Below are positions 1 to 10,908 of a DNA stretch of 64,000 bases, piece after piece; position 1 is the stretch's first letter, and the number at the start of each line of letters is the position of its first letter. The stretch comes from Dendrocalamus latiflorus (Eukaryota; Streptophyta; Magnoliopsida; Poales; Poaceae), in contig CM029622.1 of the NCBI GenBank assembly GCA_017311315.1, positions 17,876,102-17,940,101 of the forward strand, read 5' to 3'. The position numbers were made by a program, and so were the translations under genes. A model generated the notes under the pieces. The model saw only the letters and a list, made by a program, of their open reading frames with translations, ran no database searches and had not been told where the DNA came from.

Positions 1-2345
1 CCATTATCAGAAAACAGCCATGGGAGGACAAATAGCACAACTATTGAAATCTGAGGTAATCAAGAATACTGTAAGTCTATATTCATCTCCTGCAATTCTT
101 GTGAAGAAAAAGGATGGCTCTTGGAGAATGTGCATTGATTATAGATAGTTGAATGCAAATACAATAAAGAACAAGTATCCAACACTAGTTATTGAATATT
201 TGCTAGATGAACTACATGGGGGCTAAGGTCCTTTCAAAGATTGATCTCAAATCTGGTTATCACCAAATTAGGATGAAGCTATCTGATGTTGAGAAGATTA
301 CATTTAGCACTCACATGGGGTATTATGATTTTGTAGTAATGCCTTTTGGCTTGACTAATGCTCCTCAACCTTTCAAGCCCTCATGAATGAGACTCTATCC
401 AAATATTTGAGGCATTTTGTGCTAGTGTTCTTTGATGATATCCTGGTATTTAGTAAATCAATGGAAGAGCATCTAGTTCATTTGCAACACGTACTCCTAG
501 TGTTGAGAGATAACAAACTATTTGCCAAAAGTAGTAATCGCATCTTTGGACAGCAGCAAGTAGAATAACTAGGACACATCATCTGCGGGGAAGGAGTGTC
601 CACTGATCCATTGAAATTCAAGGCCATTGTGAACTGACCTGAGCCAGGGATAGTAGCACAGTTAAGAAGTTTCTTGGGATTAACTGGTTACTAAAGGTTC
701 ATTCAAAACTATGGAGTCATTTGCAAACCCTTGTTTGAAGCCATGAAGAACTATGTTCAATATGGTGGCAAGCAGAGAAAAGCTTTTGCTGAAATCAAAT
801 GTACTATGACATCCACTCCAGTCCTTGCATTGCCAAACCATTCTCAACCTTTTGTGCTTGAGGCTGATGCCAGTGGGTATGGTATTGGAGCTATGCTAAT
901 GTAGGGAGGAAGACCTTTATCCTTTATGAGTAAAGCTATTGGTCCAAATGCTACTTAGATGTCAACTTATAACAAGGATTCTCTAGCCATACTAGAAGCC
1001 TTGAAGAAGTAGAAGCAGTAATTTTCTGGTTCTACCTTGATCATCAAGACATATCAACAGAGTCTAAGGTACATATAAGAATAGAAGCTAACCGAGCTAA
1101 TCGAAGGGACCCAACATAAACTGTTAGCGAAATTATTGGGTCATACCTATAGACTGGAGTACAAAAAGGGAAGAGAGAATAAGGTGGTAGATGCCTTGTC
1201 TAGGGCATCATATTTGAATCAAAACATGGCTATTACAACAGCAGTACCTGTATGGGTAACTAAAGTTTTAAGTAGTTATGAATAAGATGAAAAATGTAAG
1301 AAGTTGATCGAACAACTGACTATTGATCTTGATGCAAGGGTAAACTTTACACTAAGGAATGACATTTTAAGGTACAAAAACAGATTGCATGTGAGCTCTA
1401 GTAATGCATTGAAACAACAAATTCCGGCTTCTATGTATAGTTCAGCTTTAGGAGGGCATTTCAGAGAAATGTTCCTTATCCTGGGCTTCTGCAACCTATA
1501 CATGTACCAGACATAGCTTGGACTCACATTTCCATGGACTTCATTCAAGGACTCCTAAAATCTAGAGGTAAAGATATGATCCTAGTGGTAGTGGATAGGT
1601 TTACCAAATACTCACATTTTGTTCCTATGAGTCGCCCATTCACAATACAATATGTGGTTAAGGAGTTTATTGATCATATATTCAAATTGCATGGAATGCC
1701 TGCTATAATCACCACTGACAGAGATGTGACCTTTACTAGTCATTTATGGCAATAATTATTCAAAACCATGGGAGTCAAATTAAGACTTAGCACTGCATAT
1801 CACCCTGAAATCAATGGGCAAACTGAGAGGGTTAACCAGTGTGTTGAGGGCTACTTGAGGTGTATGGCATTTGCAAGTCCTAGGAAGTGGCAAAGTTGGC
1901 TATCTACCGCTGAATGGTGGTACAATGCTAGTTTTCATACAACATTAAAGATTACACCTTTCTAGGCATTGTATTGGTTTCCTCCCCCTCACATGGCCAA
2001 AGTAGTGCCAGATGAAGAAGTGCAAGGTTTGTTACAGAGGGGACAGTTGGCCTTTGACATTATCATGAACAATTTGAAGAAAGCTTAGGAGAAAATAAAA
2101 CACTATGTAGATAAGAAAAGAAAGGAGAGGGAATTTACAGTGGGAGACATGGTCTACCTCAAAATGTAGCCATATGGACATACCTCACTGAGCCTACACA
2201 GATCCTTGAAATTGCATTTCAAGTACTATGGGTCCTTCAGAATTCTAGAAAAGATTGGCAAGGTGGCTTATAAGTTGCTTCTCCCTGATGACTGCTAGCT
2301 TCACCCGGTTTTTCATGGCCGACAAAGATTAGAGGGCTAGCTAGT
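1..2345 (+). pseudogene. Ty3/gypsy pol remnant (RT, RNase H, integrase)
   Basis: This is a decayed polyprotein segment, cut by the left window edge. In order it shows the RT start (VKKKDGSWRMCIDYR near 105-150), the fingers/palm (KIDLKSGYHQIRM near 237-275), the catalytic FDDILVFSK near 430-455, and RNase H (EADASGYGIGAML near 860-898). The integrase core follows, with the first Asp in SMDF near 1531, the second in TTDRDV near 1716, and the Glu in NGQTERVN near 1813. The tail PDDC-LHPVFH near 2284-2313 is typical of the gypsy integrase C-terminus. No chromodomain is visible. Many in-frame TAG codons stand where Gln or Trp is expected, and at least one frameshift occurs near 220. The order IN after RNase H separates it from the copia elements elsewhere in the window. 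Confidence 0.9.
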
Positions 2346-3961
2346 AATTGAAGTCATTGCTGACTTCACTTAAAGAATGCAGAGTTATCTTGAGTGGGCA
2401 TCCGATTCTCATCCAGCGGTTGTTGTGCGCTTACTTTTGATAACCACTGGTTAACTATAGGCTTTGTCGGCACTAGTCATTGTCTTTTGTCATTAGTTTT
2501 TTTGTTAATTGCATCAGCTACTATAAAATACCTGTAATCACCTTATGGATGTGTTTTATCCCCATGAATGCAAACCCTATCCGTCATATGATAGCTCTAG
2601 TTCTTAGTATTCTTCCCAAAATCTCGAAAAATATTTGATTTGATCTTGATTCTGATCCTTGTTTAGGACTACCACTCCTAGGTCTTGACAGGGGCCTCCT
2701 CCCACTGCAACCCCACTCTCCCCCTCCTCCTCTCCCCCCTTCTCTCAGGTCTCACACCCCCAGCTTGGTCGTCGAGTTCTCACACTGGCGTTGTTGTGGG
2801 CGCTGGGGCACGACGGTGATCGACATAGGAGCGGTGCAGCTCAGTGAGGGTGTGTCAGCGTGGGGCTAGCATCGTCCGCTCGTCAGATCTAGCTTCTCCT
2901 CAATGGATCTGACTGGATCTAGCCTTCCTCTCGGCATTTTGCAACCATAGCGACGGTGCGGTGTCTGAGGCGAAGTGCTGCCGACGGCAAGGCTCACTCT
3001 TGTCCCTCTCCCTCTCCCTCCCTGTCTCTCTCACTCACTTCCTCCTTGTGAAGCCCGGTGCTAAGATTTGACATCGCTACCGGAGTTAGTCCCCACCGGT
3101 CCCGGATCTCGGCAAATATGTAGCCCCTCAATTGACCTCTTGTGTGTTCTCCTCCTTGGCGTGGCTAACTAGGATTGGGTGTGGCTGCACGTGGTGTGCG
3201 GCTTGGCAAGCGGCGTGTCAGCGCGAGCAGGACGTCTTGGAGGGCGGTATGGTCATGGAGTGGTGTCAGAGCATGCAGGTGCAACGCATCGCTAGCACGC
3301 TCGATGCGTTGGTTGTACTGCATGAGAAAGAGAGAGCTGTCGGTGTTTAGTGTGGTGTTACGTGGCGTTTACCCTACTAGTGTTTGGTGTGCTTCCCTAT
3401 GTTTTCAATAGGGAATCAATTTGTCTGCGCTATTTCTTCTTCGAGACCGATGTTGTATTCTTCTTTTCTGAAATAAATGGAAGAGTTTGTATTCTTCTTT
3501 TCTTGAAATGAATGGTAGAGCTGTCTTGGTTTTTTTTAAAAAAGCTGCATAGTCTTATATATGACTATAGGCCAAAATCTTTTGCAAATAAGCCCAAAAC
3601 GTATTAGAATTCGCGGTAAGCTCAGTAAAATTAAGGGAATATACCCTATTGATATTTATAACTATACGTCAGATCACACTGGTCTTAGATCCTGGCTCTA
3701 CCATTGTGATTGTCATTTTCTCGAAAGAAATAAAATGCAATTTACGTACTATATATGACAGTGAAAAATGGGAAATGAGACTATGGGAGTTGAGATGTAG
3801 ACTAGCTAATTATCCATTCTTTTCTCTTTTGATGACTGCTTGATGCGAATGGCAATAAATTCATTTTGGACACACACGGTACATGTACAAGTCAAGTGAA
3901 AGAATTTTCTCTCCATCCATCACTCCCTTCAGTGAAAAGGATTTTGCTCTAAGTACTAGCT
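2346..3961. other. No gene seen: gypsy 3' flank, CT/GC-rich block and gene 1 upstream region
   Basis: Sequence at 2400-2690 follows the gypsy pol and has a TATA-like stretch near 2523. It may be part of an LTR, but I found no partner LTR or clear ends. 2700-3420 is CT- and GC-rich without a supported protein. 3440-3525 holds an imperfect tandem duplication of about 40 bases containing TATTCTTCTTTTCT. 3540-3961 is AT-rich and is the immediate upstream region of the first transporter gene. A weak TATA-like GCTATATC at about 3972 is the only promoter candidate there. Confidence 0.5.
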
Positions 3962-4048
3962 TTGCTAGCTTTGCTATATCTTACACTACATAAACCATCT
4001 ACAGAAAGAAGCCGGCCTACTCCGAAGTCCAAACGTACTGTGCCAAAG

Positions 4049-6134
4049 ATGACGCAGGAAATCCGTGCAGGCGGCACCTCACTTCACTCGAGCACGCCTC
4101 CCACCAAAGCCCAAAACGTCGTCGCTGACGACCCAACCCACCTGCCGGAGCCGGCCCCAGCCACCGCAGGCGGCGGCCATGCAAGAAGGCGCAACAAGCT
4201 GACTCTGTTCCCTCTCATCTTCCTCATCTTCTTCGAGGTCGCCGGTGGGCCATACGGCGCCGAGCCGGCGGTGCAAGCGGTCGGCCCCCTCTTCGCGCTC
4301 CTCGGGTTCTTGGTGTTCCCGTTTGTCTGGGCCGTCCCAGAGTCGCTCGTCACAGCCGAGCTCTCGACGGCGATGCCCGGGAACGGCGGCTACGTCGTGT
4401 GGGTGGACCGCGCCTTCGGCCCGTTCGCCGGGTCCCTGATGGGCACGTGGAAGTACGTCTGCAGCGCCATCAGCGCGGTCGCCTTCCCGGCGCTCTGCAC
4501 CGACTACCTCAAACGGGTGGTCCCCGCCGTGTCCCACGGCGGCGCTCGGGTCGCCACCATCGTCACGTTCAACGTCGCGTTGTCGCTCCTGAACTACACT
4601 GGGCTGAGCGTCGTCGGATGGACGGCCGTAGCGCTGGGGCTACTGTCGCTGTCGCCGTTCTTCCTAATGTCCGGGATGGCCGTGCCAAAGATCCTGCCTC
4701 ACCGGTGGGGGGTGACCGCTGGCGAGAAGGACTGGAAGGTGTTCCTCAACACGCTGTTCTGGAACCTCAACTACTGGGACAGCGTGAGCACGATGGCCGG
4801 CGAGGTGGAGCGGCCCGGGAGGACGTTCCCGCTGGCGCTGGTGTCCGCCGTGTGCATGGCGTCGCTCGGGTACCTGGTGCCGCTCATGGCGGCCACCGGC
4901 GCCATCGACGCGCCGCCGGAGGCATGGGGAAACGGCTACTTCGCCGATGCCGCAGGTGCATATATACGTCCACGTTCTTTCCTTAGCTTGTATTGCTCTT
5001 GCACGGTCACGTTACACGCCACGTTACTGCTCCTGACTTTTCTACCTGCTTCTGTACGTGCGCTGAGTCACGGTAAAATTATCCCAGTCATGACTTCTAC
5101 GGCTTGGCGGCTGGCGCAGAAAGTCATCGATGGGCGTGTAGCGACATCCGGAGTAAAACAGGACGAAGATCGACCAGTTTTGAGCCACAAATTTGGTGCA
5201 CGTACGTCAACTTCATCAGAGAACGGTCACTGAACGCGACATGTCTGTCTGGGCCTCTGGGGTAGATGCACAAGTAGAAATTAAAGCCCAATTGTTTTTC
5301 AATTTTGATTTTTGTTTTTGATTTTTCTACGGTAACTAATTTTTAAAAGGAATCTTTTTAAGATGAGGTCTACTAGTTAATTATCGTACATAATGTACCG
5401 ACTTCATTTATATGAGTAAAAACCGTACATGAGTTTCTATTACTCTATAATCTCTCATATAAATAGCTCAAAAATCACAAACCGTAGCTAAAAGTCATAA
5501 GCCTTACTAAAAAAAATAGGTCCTAATTTTTAATTGTGCGACTGCATGTGTGCATGCAGGTCTGATCGCCGGCCGGTGGCTCAAGTACTGGATTGAGGTG
5601 GGCGCGGTGCTCTCCTCCATCGGCCTCTACTCCGCGACGCTGAGCAGCGCGGCGTTCCTCCTCCTCGGCATGGCCGACCTGGGGCTCCTCCCGGCCTTCC
5701 TCGCCGTGCGCTCCCCGGTCTTTAACACCCCCTGGGCCAGCATCGCCGTGACCGGCGCCATCGCTCTCGGCATGTCCTTCTTCAGCTTCAACAGCATTGT
5801 GACCGCCGCCAACTTTCTCTACAGCCTCGGCATGCTCCTCGAGCTCGCCGCATTCGTCTGGCTCCGCGTCAGGTGCCCCGAGATGCCGCGCCCCTACCGC
5901 GTGCCGGTGGCCACAGGCGGGGCCGTCGCGATGTGCGCGGTGCCGGCGGTGTTCCTGGCGCTCATCATGGGCATTGCGGGGTGGAAGGTGTACGTGACCA
6001 GCGCGGCGTTCACGGTCCTTGGAGCCGTGGTGTACTACCTCGTGGCGTTCTGCAAGGCCCGGCCCGGTGATGCACCGGGTTCAGCGGGGCAGGGGCTTCA
6101 CGCGACCAGGAAGGCGCGGTTGGCGGTGGCGTGA
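4049..6134 (+). CDS. PUT/LAT-family polyamine or amino-acid transporter, gene 1 (exons 4049-4955 and 5560-6134)
   Basis: This encodes a 493-residue APC-superfamily secondary transporter. It most resembles the plant polyamine uptake (PUT/LAT, RMV1-like) family of H+-coupled importers, so a membrane location is expected. The hydrophilic N-terminus (1-50) ends in a basic HARRRNK. TM1 carries the family motif EVAGGPYG (63-70). Further hallmarks are AELSTAMPGNGGYVVW (about 103-118), NLNYWDSVSTMAGEVERP (about 239-256), LLGMADLGLLP in exon 2 and PRPYRVP near the end. Exon 1 ends at CCGCAG before GTGCAT. Exon 2 starts after TGCATGCAG; the split Gly codon restores the frame and matches the uninterrupted gene 2. 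I chose ATG 4049 over in-frame ATG 3962 because the 29 extra residues have no counterpart in gene 2. The exon 2 segment corresponding to EAQLSSGAYQ of gene 2 reads SATLSSAAFL, losing polar residues. Substrate is inferred from the family. Confidence 0.88.
5286..5523 (-). mobile_element. MITE in the intron of PUT-like gene 1
   Basis: About 238 bp of the 604-bp intron (4956-5559) is the reverse complement of sequence at 6265-6496. Shared blocks include TAACTAATTTTTAAA, CTTTTTAAGATG, ACTAGTTAATT, CCGACTTCATTTATAT and AAATAGCTCAAAAATCACAAA. The element has no coding capacity and ends in AT-rich imperfect inverted termini, so it is a non-autonomous DNA transposon. Its target duplication is not clear. 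It makes up about 40% of an intron that gene 2 lacks. Confidence 0.8.
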
Positions 6135-6264
6135 CTGAGGAATGGATGAATTTCACGTCAAGGAAACACAGAGCAGTTCGTGCGTGATTCCAAGGAAAAT
6201 TAACCGACTGCTCAAAACGGGGATCGAAATTCAGCACTTGGCTGCAAGGTTGTGCTAGGTTTAT

Positions 6265-6496
6265 GGGCATGTTCTTTTTAGTTGAGGCTTATGATTTTTT
6301 TACTGTGATTTGTGATTTTTGAGCTATTTATGTGAGAGATTACAGAGAAACAGAAACTCACGTGCGACTTTATCGATATAAATGAAGTCGGTACAGTATG
6401 TACTACAATTAACTAGTGACCCATCTTAAAAAGATATTTCGTTTAAAAATTAGTTACTATAGAAAAATAAAAAGCTAAAAGCTAAAAAAACAGGAC
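6265..6496 (+). mobile_element. Inverted copy of the intronic MITE, in the 3' flank of PUT-like gene 1
   Basis: The element begins GGGCATGTTCTTTTTAG about 130 bp after the gene 1 stop codon and is an inverted relative of 5286-5523. The two copies flank exon 2, so an unspliced transcript that reads through both could fold into a long imperfect stem with exon 2 in the loop. Ends were set by comparing the two copies; no convincing target duplication was found. Confidence 0.78.
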
Positions 6497-8759
6497 AACA
6501 TGTTAGAATCTAACGTATTCTTCATGCAACATACGGACATCTTGCTAGTTTACTGTCAATTTGGTGGATACTTACGGGCCCCTACGTTCTGGAGGCCCGA
6601 GTGAAGCCAGCGGCCCGTGAAACTTGCTCCAGAAGCCCAGGCGGCTTCTGCTCTCCGTGAGGCCCGGGTCGGAGAAGGCGGAGGAAGATTCACCGTGGGC
6701 GCCCAAGCCGAGGCGGTCCGCAACGACGGAGGCCCACGCAGAAAAAAAAAACGCAGCAACGTGCCAGCGATCGTCAGCTGCACGGCCGAAAGAGGCAAAA
6801 CCTGGACGCCAACATCGATCGGCTCTGTCAACGATCCACCCCACTCCGGAACGGTTCCATTCCGCATTGATTGGTCAAAATCTGCCCGACACATCGCATC
6901 GGAGGGGGCATGCAGCCTGATCACGATGGCATGGCAATTGTTGGCACATGTGGGGAAAAATGGCGCCGTGCATGCATGGCTGTTCGATGGCCGGCAGCTT
7001 TGATCGCCGCCGGCCCGACCGTACAGTGGTCATCACCAAACGCTTGCGTGCGAATCGGTGGCCACGTCGCGAGGTTGCTATCTAATTGCCCGCATCGATC
7101 AATCCTGCCCGGGTGCATGCCCCACCCGCTAGGTTCTGCGGCAGCAGTGTCAACGTTGTCGACACCTGTATTAGTGGTGTTTTTAATGTACTGGAGCTGA
7201 TGATTTTTGTTAAATCTTTTAGGTTTTAGCTAAATAGAATAGTAACGATGAAAGAAATAGGTATTGGAACAAAATTTGGAAAACAGTTTTTGCAAGATGT
7301 GGATGTGGAGGAGACGATAGAGGCTGACCCGCAGCTTTTGGAAGCGACTTGGAAAAGTCATTTTTGAAGGTGGCTCGAAAAAGCCGCTTTTAAAAGCTGA
7401 GATGTTTAAATTAGTTTTTAGTTTCTCTACACGGAAAATCGGAAGACAACCGATTTGAACACCTCCATAGTTTCTTACAATATTACTACGATCCTATAAC
7501 CATGATCTTACCGATATGAAAATGATCCGAGGATTCAATCCCAACATCCATTGGTAGGCAGTGGCGGATCTAGGATTTTTAGGATGGGTGTTCGGATTTT
7601 GGAGCTAAATTGCTCGAATACGTCGATACCGCAGCGCACCGCCCCCCAAAACACCGATACGATACGTGTATGTAGATATAATAAAAATACATAAATTGCA
7701 GAAATTAATGATTTCTTATGAGGAAATGGGCGACATAAGGCGATCATAATTATATGAATTAAACAACAAATTATAGAGATACATGAGAGTTGTATATCTT
7801 GTTGATCTTGTCTTTTTTTTGCTATTTCTCCATCAGCAAGAACTGTCCATCTAAGAGAAAATTGTATGTTCCTTCTATGGAGCAAAACAGACCAAGAAAG
7901 AAAATAAGTGGAGTGTGGTGGAGCACACCTAGATCTGAAGAGAGGACGATGACAATAAGTTGGAGGTGCTACTCACTTCCTGTCGCTCGCTCCCTACCTC
8001 CGTGTTCATTGTGCCATTGCCCACTTGCCCGTGACACCTCTCTTTTTGCCTGCGTTGCCACACGCTCATCTTGCACCACGCGCCTCCTCACGCACGATTG
8101 TCGTCATATCATGGCACCACGTCCGCTGGTCGTCACTCGCCTCTAACCTGCACCTCCACCCGCTCGTCACTTGAAGGCCGAAGTCGCCTCCTATACAGAT
8201 AGCCACAAGATGATAAATAGAACAAATGTTATGATTTTGTTTATATCTTTACCTCTTTGGGCGTGAGGAGAGCTGATGTGGAAAGAAAAATAGGTCTAAT
8301 GTATTACATGTGCTACACGCGAGATATAGGGAGTGCAGGCTGAATTTATTTGCAGACATAAAATATAATTTTAACATAATTAAAAGTATATATATCTAAT
8401 ATATCTATTATATACATGGTATTCTATAAAAGTTTTTAGGTGTTTAGCTCAACACTCTTGAACTATGGCAGATCCACCCATATCAGCGGGCATCGTCATA
8501 TTAATTTAATCGAGCTCAGGCGGTGCCTTAGCCGGTCGGACCGGCAAATGTTCTACCGGCCAGCTGGCTTCCTTGCTGGTTCATTTCTACTTTCTGCAAG
8601 CCCAGCACTATCTACCACTACTAGCACAAGTTAATCAAATTTTAATTTGAGCTTGTTAGCGCTGAGTGCTCAATGATGAGTGGAGTACTAGAGGTCTACA
8701 GTACCAAATACTTTAGCATGACACGTCGGAATGGAGGATCACCGATCACCTGATCGGTG
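6497..8759. other. No gene seen; intergenic, with a lone hAT-like end at 7559
   Basis: 6540-7200 is moderately GC-rich and has open frames in several phases, but none resembles a known protein. 7559 begins CAGTGGCGGATC, a hAT-like terminal sequence matching the end of the 25662-25840 MITE, but no opposite end was found nearby. 7970-8160 is CT-rich. The rest is AT-rich and featureless to me. Confidence 0.5.
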
Positions 8760-9036
8760 GTGATTATTTCGGCTTCAGCTTTTAACTTCCGGTTTATTTT
8801 TCATTATTTATAAATTTCGTTTTTTTTTGAAATTTTGGCTTTTTGTTGAGCTTTTTTGCTGGTTCTTTTTTCCAGTATTTATTTGTATTATACGTAATAG
8901 GCTAACATATTTTTTATATTTTTTAATTTTTTCAAATTTAATTATGCTAAATAAACATCTGTCAGCTACAGTGTTTTTTCAGCCAGCTACAATACTTTTT
9001 AGCCATAAGCCACTCAAAATAAACCAAAATAATCAC
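8760..9036 (+). mobile_element. MITE family X, copy 1
   Basis: A 277-bp non-coding element with termini GTGATTATTTCGG and CCAAAATAATCAC. It shares long blocks with the copies at 16667-16937, 55996-56267 (inverted) and 56277-56550, for example GGCTTTTTGTTGAGCTTTTTTGC, TTTGTATTATACGTAAT and TTAATTATGCTAAATAA. Four copies in 64 kb with internal similarity and inverted ends identify it as a MITE. The superfamily is not certain. Confidence 0.8.
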
Positions 9037-9132
9037 ACACCGGATGGAGCCAGAACATTTTCCTTCCATGACTACGAGCTAACTCCCGAAGCTACGAACC
9101 ACTAAGATGTGTTGGCACAACAATTTATGGAG

Positions 9133-9265
9133 TATATCCAACTTTTTGAGTGCTCAATGACGAGTAGCACCAACACCAGATGCCATCGAAAAAAAATACT
9201 ATATCCAACTTTTGAGTGCTCAATGATGAGTAGAACTAACACCAACGTTATCGAAAAAAAATACT
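9133..9265. repeat. Two-copy tandem repeat, 67-bp unit
   Basis: Two adjacent copies (9133-9199 and 9200-9265) begin TATATCCAAC, contain GAGTGCTCAATGA and GAGTAG, and end with a run of A. A shorter related piece (GAGTGCTCAATGATGAGT) lies at about 8665, on the other side of MITE X copy 1. The repeat array was therefore probably present before the MITE landed in it. Confidence 0.7.
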
Positions 9266-10295
9266 AACAAGACACATGGAATTAAAGCAGCACAGGAGGA
9301 GTTCCCTAGTATAAAGAGTTAGGGAGAGATCGTATAACATATACGGGAAAGCAGCCGAGGCCGGGGAACACAGTGGTGGACACTTCCGCACTGCTGCGAA
9401 AATACTATTCCACTTGTGCACACTCTTGTGCTAATTAAGTGCTAGGGGAGCGATAGCATACGGTATACCGTTGTACCCAACTTTCATTAAGTTTTATCTA
9501 AATTTTATGAAGTCTCACAAAGTTTCATGTAGTTTCAAATATTCTTTATGAAAGTTAGTGAATTTATATAAAATATTCTGAAACTTTATAAAACTTAACA
9601 AAATACCATAAAACTTAGTAACGAAACTTCTTAAACCTTAGACATGAAACCAACTAAAACTTTATGAAAACTGAATTAAACGCCATGAAACTTAGTAATG
9701 AAATCTCATGAAACTTGGACATAAAACCTACAGAAACTTTATGAAGCAGCTATAAGCTTGTTTTTCCTTCAGCATTACGTAATACCTCCGAAGTCTACAA
9801 GAAGTCAAAACAAACCACCATCCGAGGAAGCCGCTAAAAAGAACACAAGTCGCCCACAAAATTACCAACATGAAACACCTTAGATTCTTGGCGTAATTCC
9901 AGTAAGTAATCGCGACATTGACACAAGATAACACAGCCCAAGAAATTAAACTCGCTTGTTACTTGTCGACAACTCAATTTCTAATCGGGACTAAATTTAT
10001 CAACAAAGGTAGTATCCAATAACCGAAATCAAGAGCCGATTGAACGCAAATAGCTCAAGAAAGCACTAGGAGAGGAACCCCCGCGGGGAGGCCGTAGAGT
10101 GGGAGGGGCTCGTAGAGGGTTGCGTTCTTCTACGATGGCAATAGGGAGGATGGGGTCAGGGTCTCCACTGTTGTGGCTCCGCCGGCGATGAGAAGGAAGA
10201 GGAGGAGAGGGAGAGGCAGCATTGGGACCGAGAGAGGGAAACAAGAACACATCCTAGCTGCCGAACTGAATCAATTGATGTTGGATGGGTTGGGT

Positions 10296-10331
<36 letters not shown>

Positions 10332-10586
10332 AAGTGGGGAAAGCGAATAGCTGGTGTCGAGAATCTTTGGTGTCATGGTCTTGCGAAGAGCCACGCGAAG
10401 GGTAAAAGGCATTAGATGCATCGGATTGAATGACCGATGTTCCATTGGAAACGCGTCCGACGGTATAGGGTTATCTAGATTTTCTGTAAGTGCTATCCAG
10501 CTTAGCTCATTTCACTTGGAAGCAAATGCTCCCGTAGCCGTCTTTTTGCCTGAACAAAACATGCCATTGCATGTGCTACTTACATA
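9266..10586. other. No gene seen; GAAACTT-rich tract and a (GA)n microsatellite
   Basis: 9480-9750 repeats short motifs such as GAAACTT, TTTATGAA and AAACTTA in both orientations without a fixed period. 10029-10250 has a minus-strand open frame rich in Ser and Pro that I cannot match to any family and do not call as a gene. A dinucleotide (GA) run spans 10299-10327. Confidence 0.5.
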
Positions 10587-10905
10587 GGGCCTATTCATAT
10601 TATCTTCTGCTTTTGGTTTCTGCCAATACGAATGCTCCAGTTTCTATAAGACGATTCTATCAACTACTACTATTCATTAGCCACTACTTTTCACTTTTAC
10701 ATATTGTAATGTACTTTGTATTTTATTATATCATAGTTCTGTAAGTCGCATAGTGGTCTGAATATTATAGTGTCTTTCATTGTACCGACTTTCTTATATA
10801 ATGTACTACTATTCATTAGCCCCTTCTATCAGCCACTTCTACTAGCTACTACTATTCATCAACTATAGTTGAAAGCCATTAGCAAAAGGTAATATGAATA
10901 GGCCC
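10587..10905. mobile_element. Tourist-like MITE, 319 bp
   Basis: The termini are a near-perfect inverted repeat: GGGCCTATTCATATTA on the left and TAATATGAATAGGCCC on the right. A three-base ATA lies on each side (10584-10586 and 10906-10908), the size expected for PIF/Harbinger-type insertion. The interior is AT-rich, non-coding, and repeats ACTACTATTCAT. It shares end type and flanking ATA with the element at 15801. Confidence 0.85.
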
Positions 10906-10908
10906 ATA

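Noticed and set aside
3962..4048. In-frame upstream ATG at 3962 as the start of PUT-like gene 1
   Set aside because: Adds 29 residues absent from the paralogue and lies over a TATA-like sequence; ATG 4049 fits the family better.
4079..4537. Long antisense frames across the PUT-like exons (also at 27267-27722 and 28289-28654)
   Set aside because: Shadows of the GC-rich transporter coding strand; they carry no conserved motif.
10029..10250. Minus-strand 73-codon frame preceded by a (CT)n tract, resembling a gene 5' end
   Set aside because: Ser/Pro/Arg-rich, no family match, no continuation into further exons that I can see.
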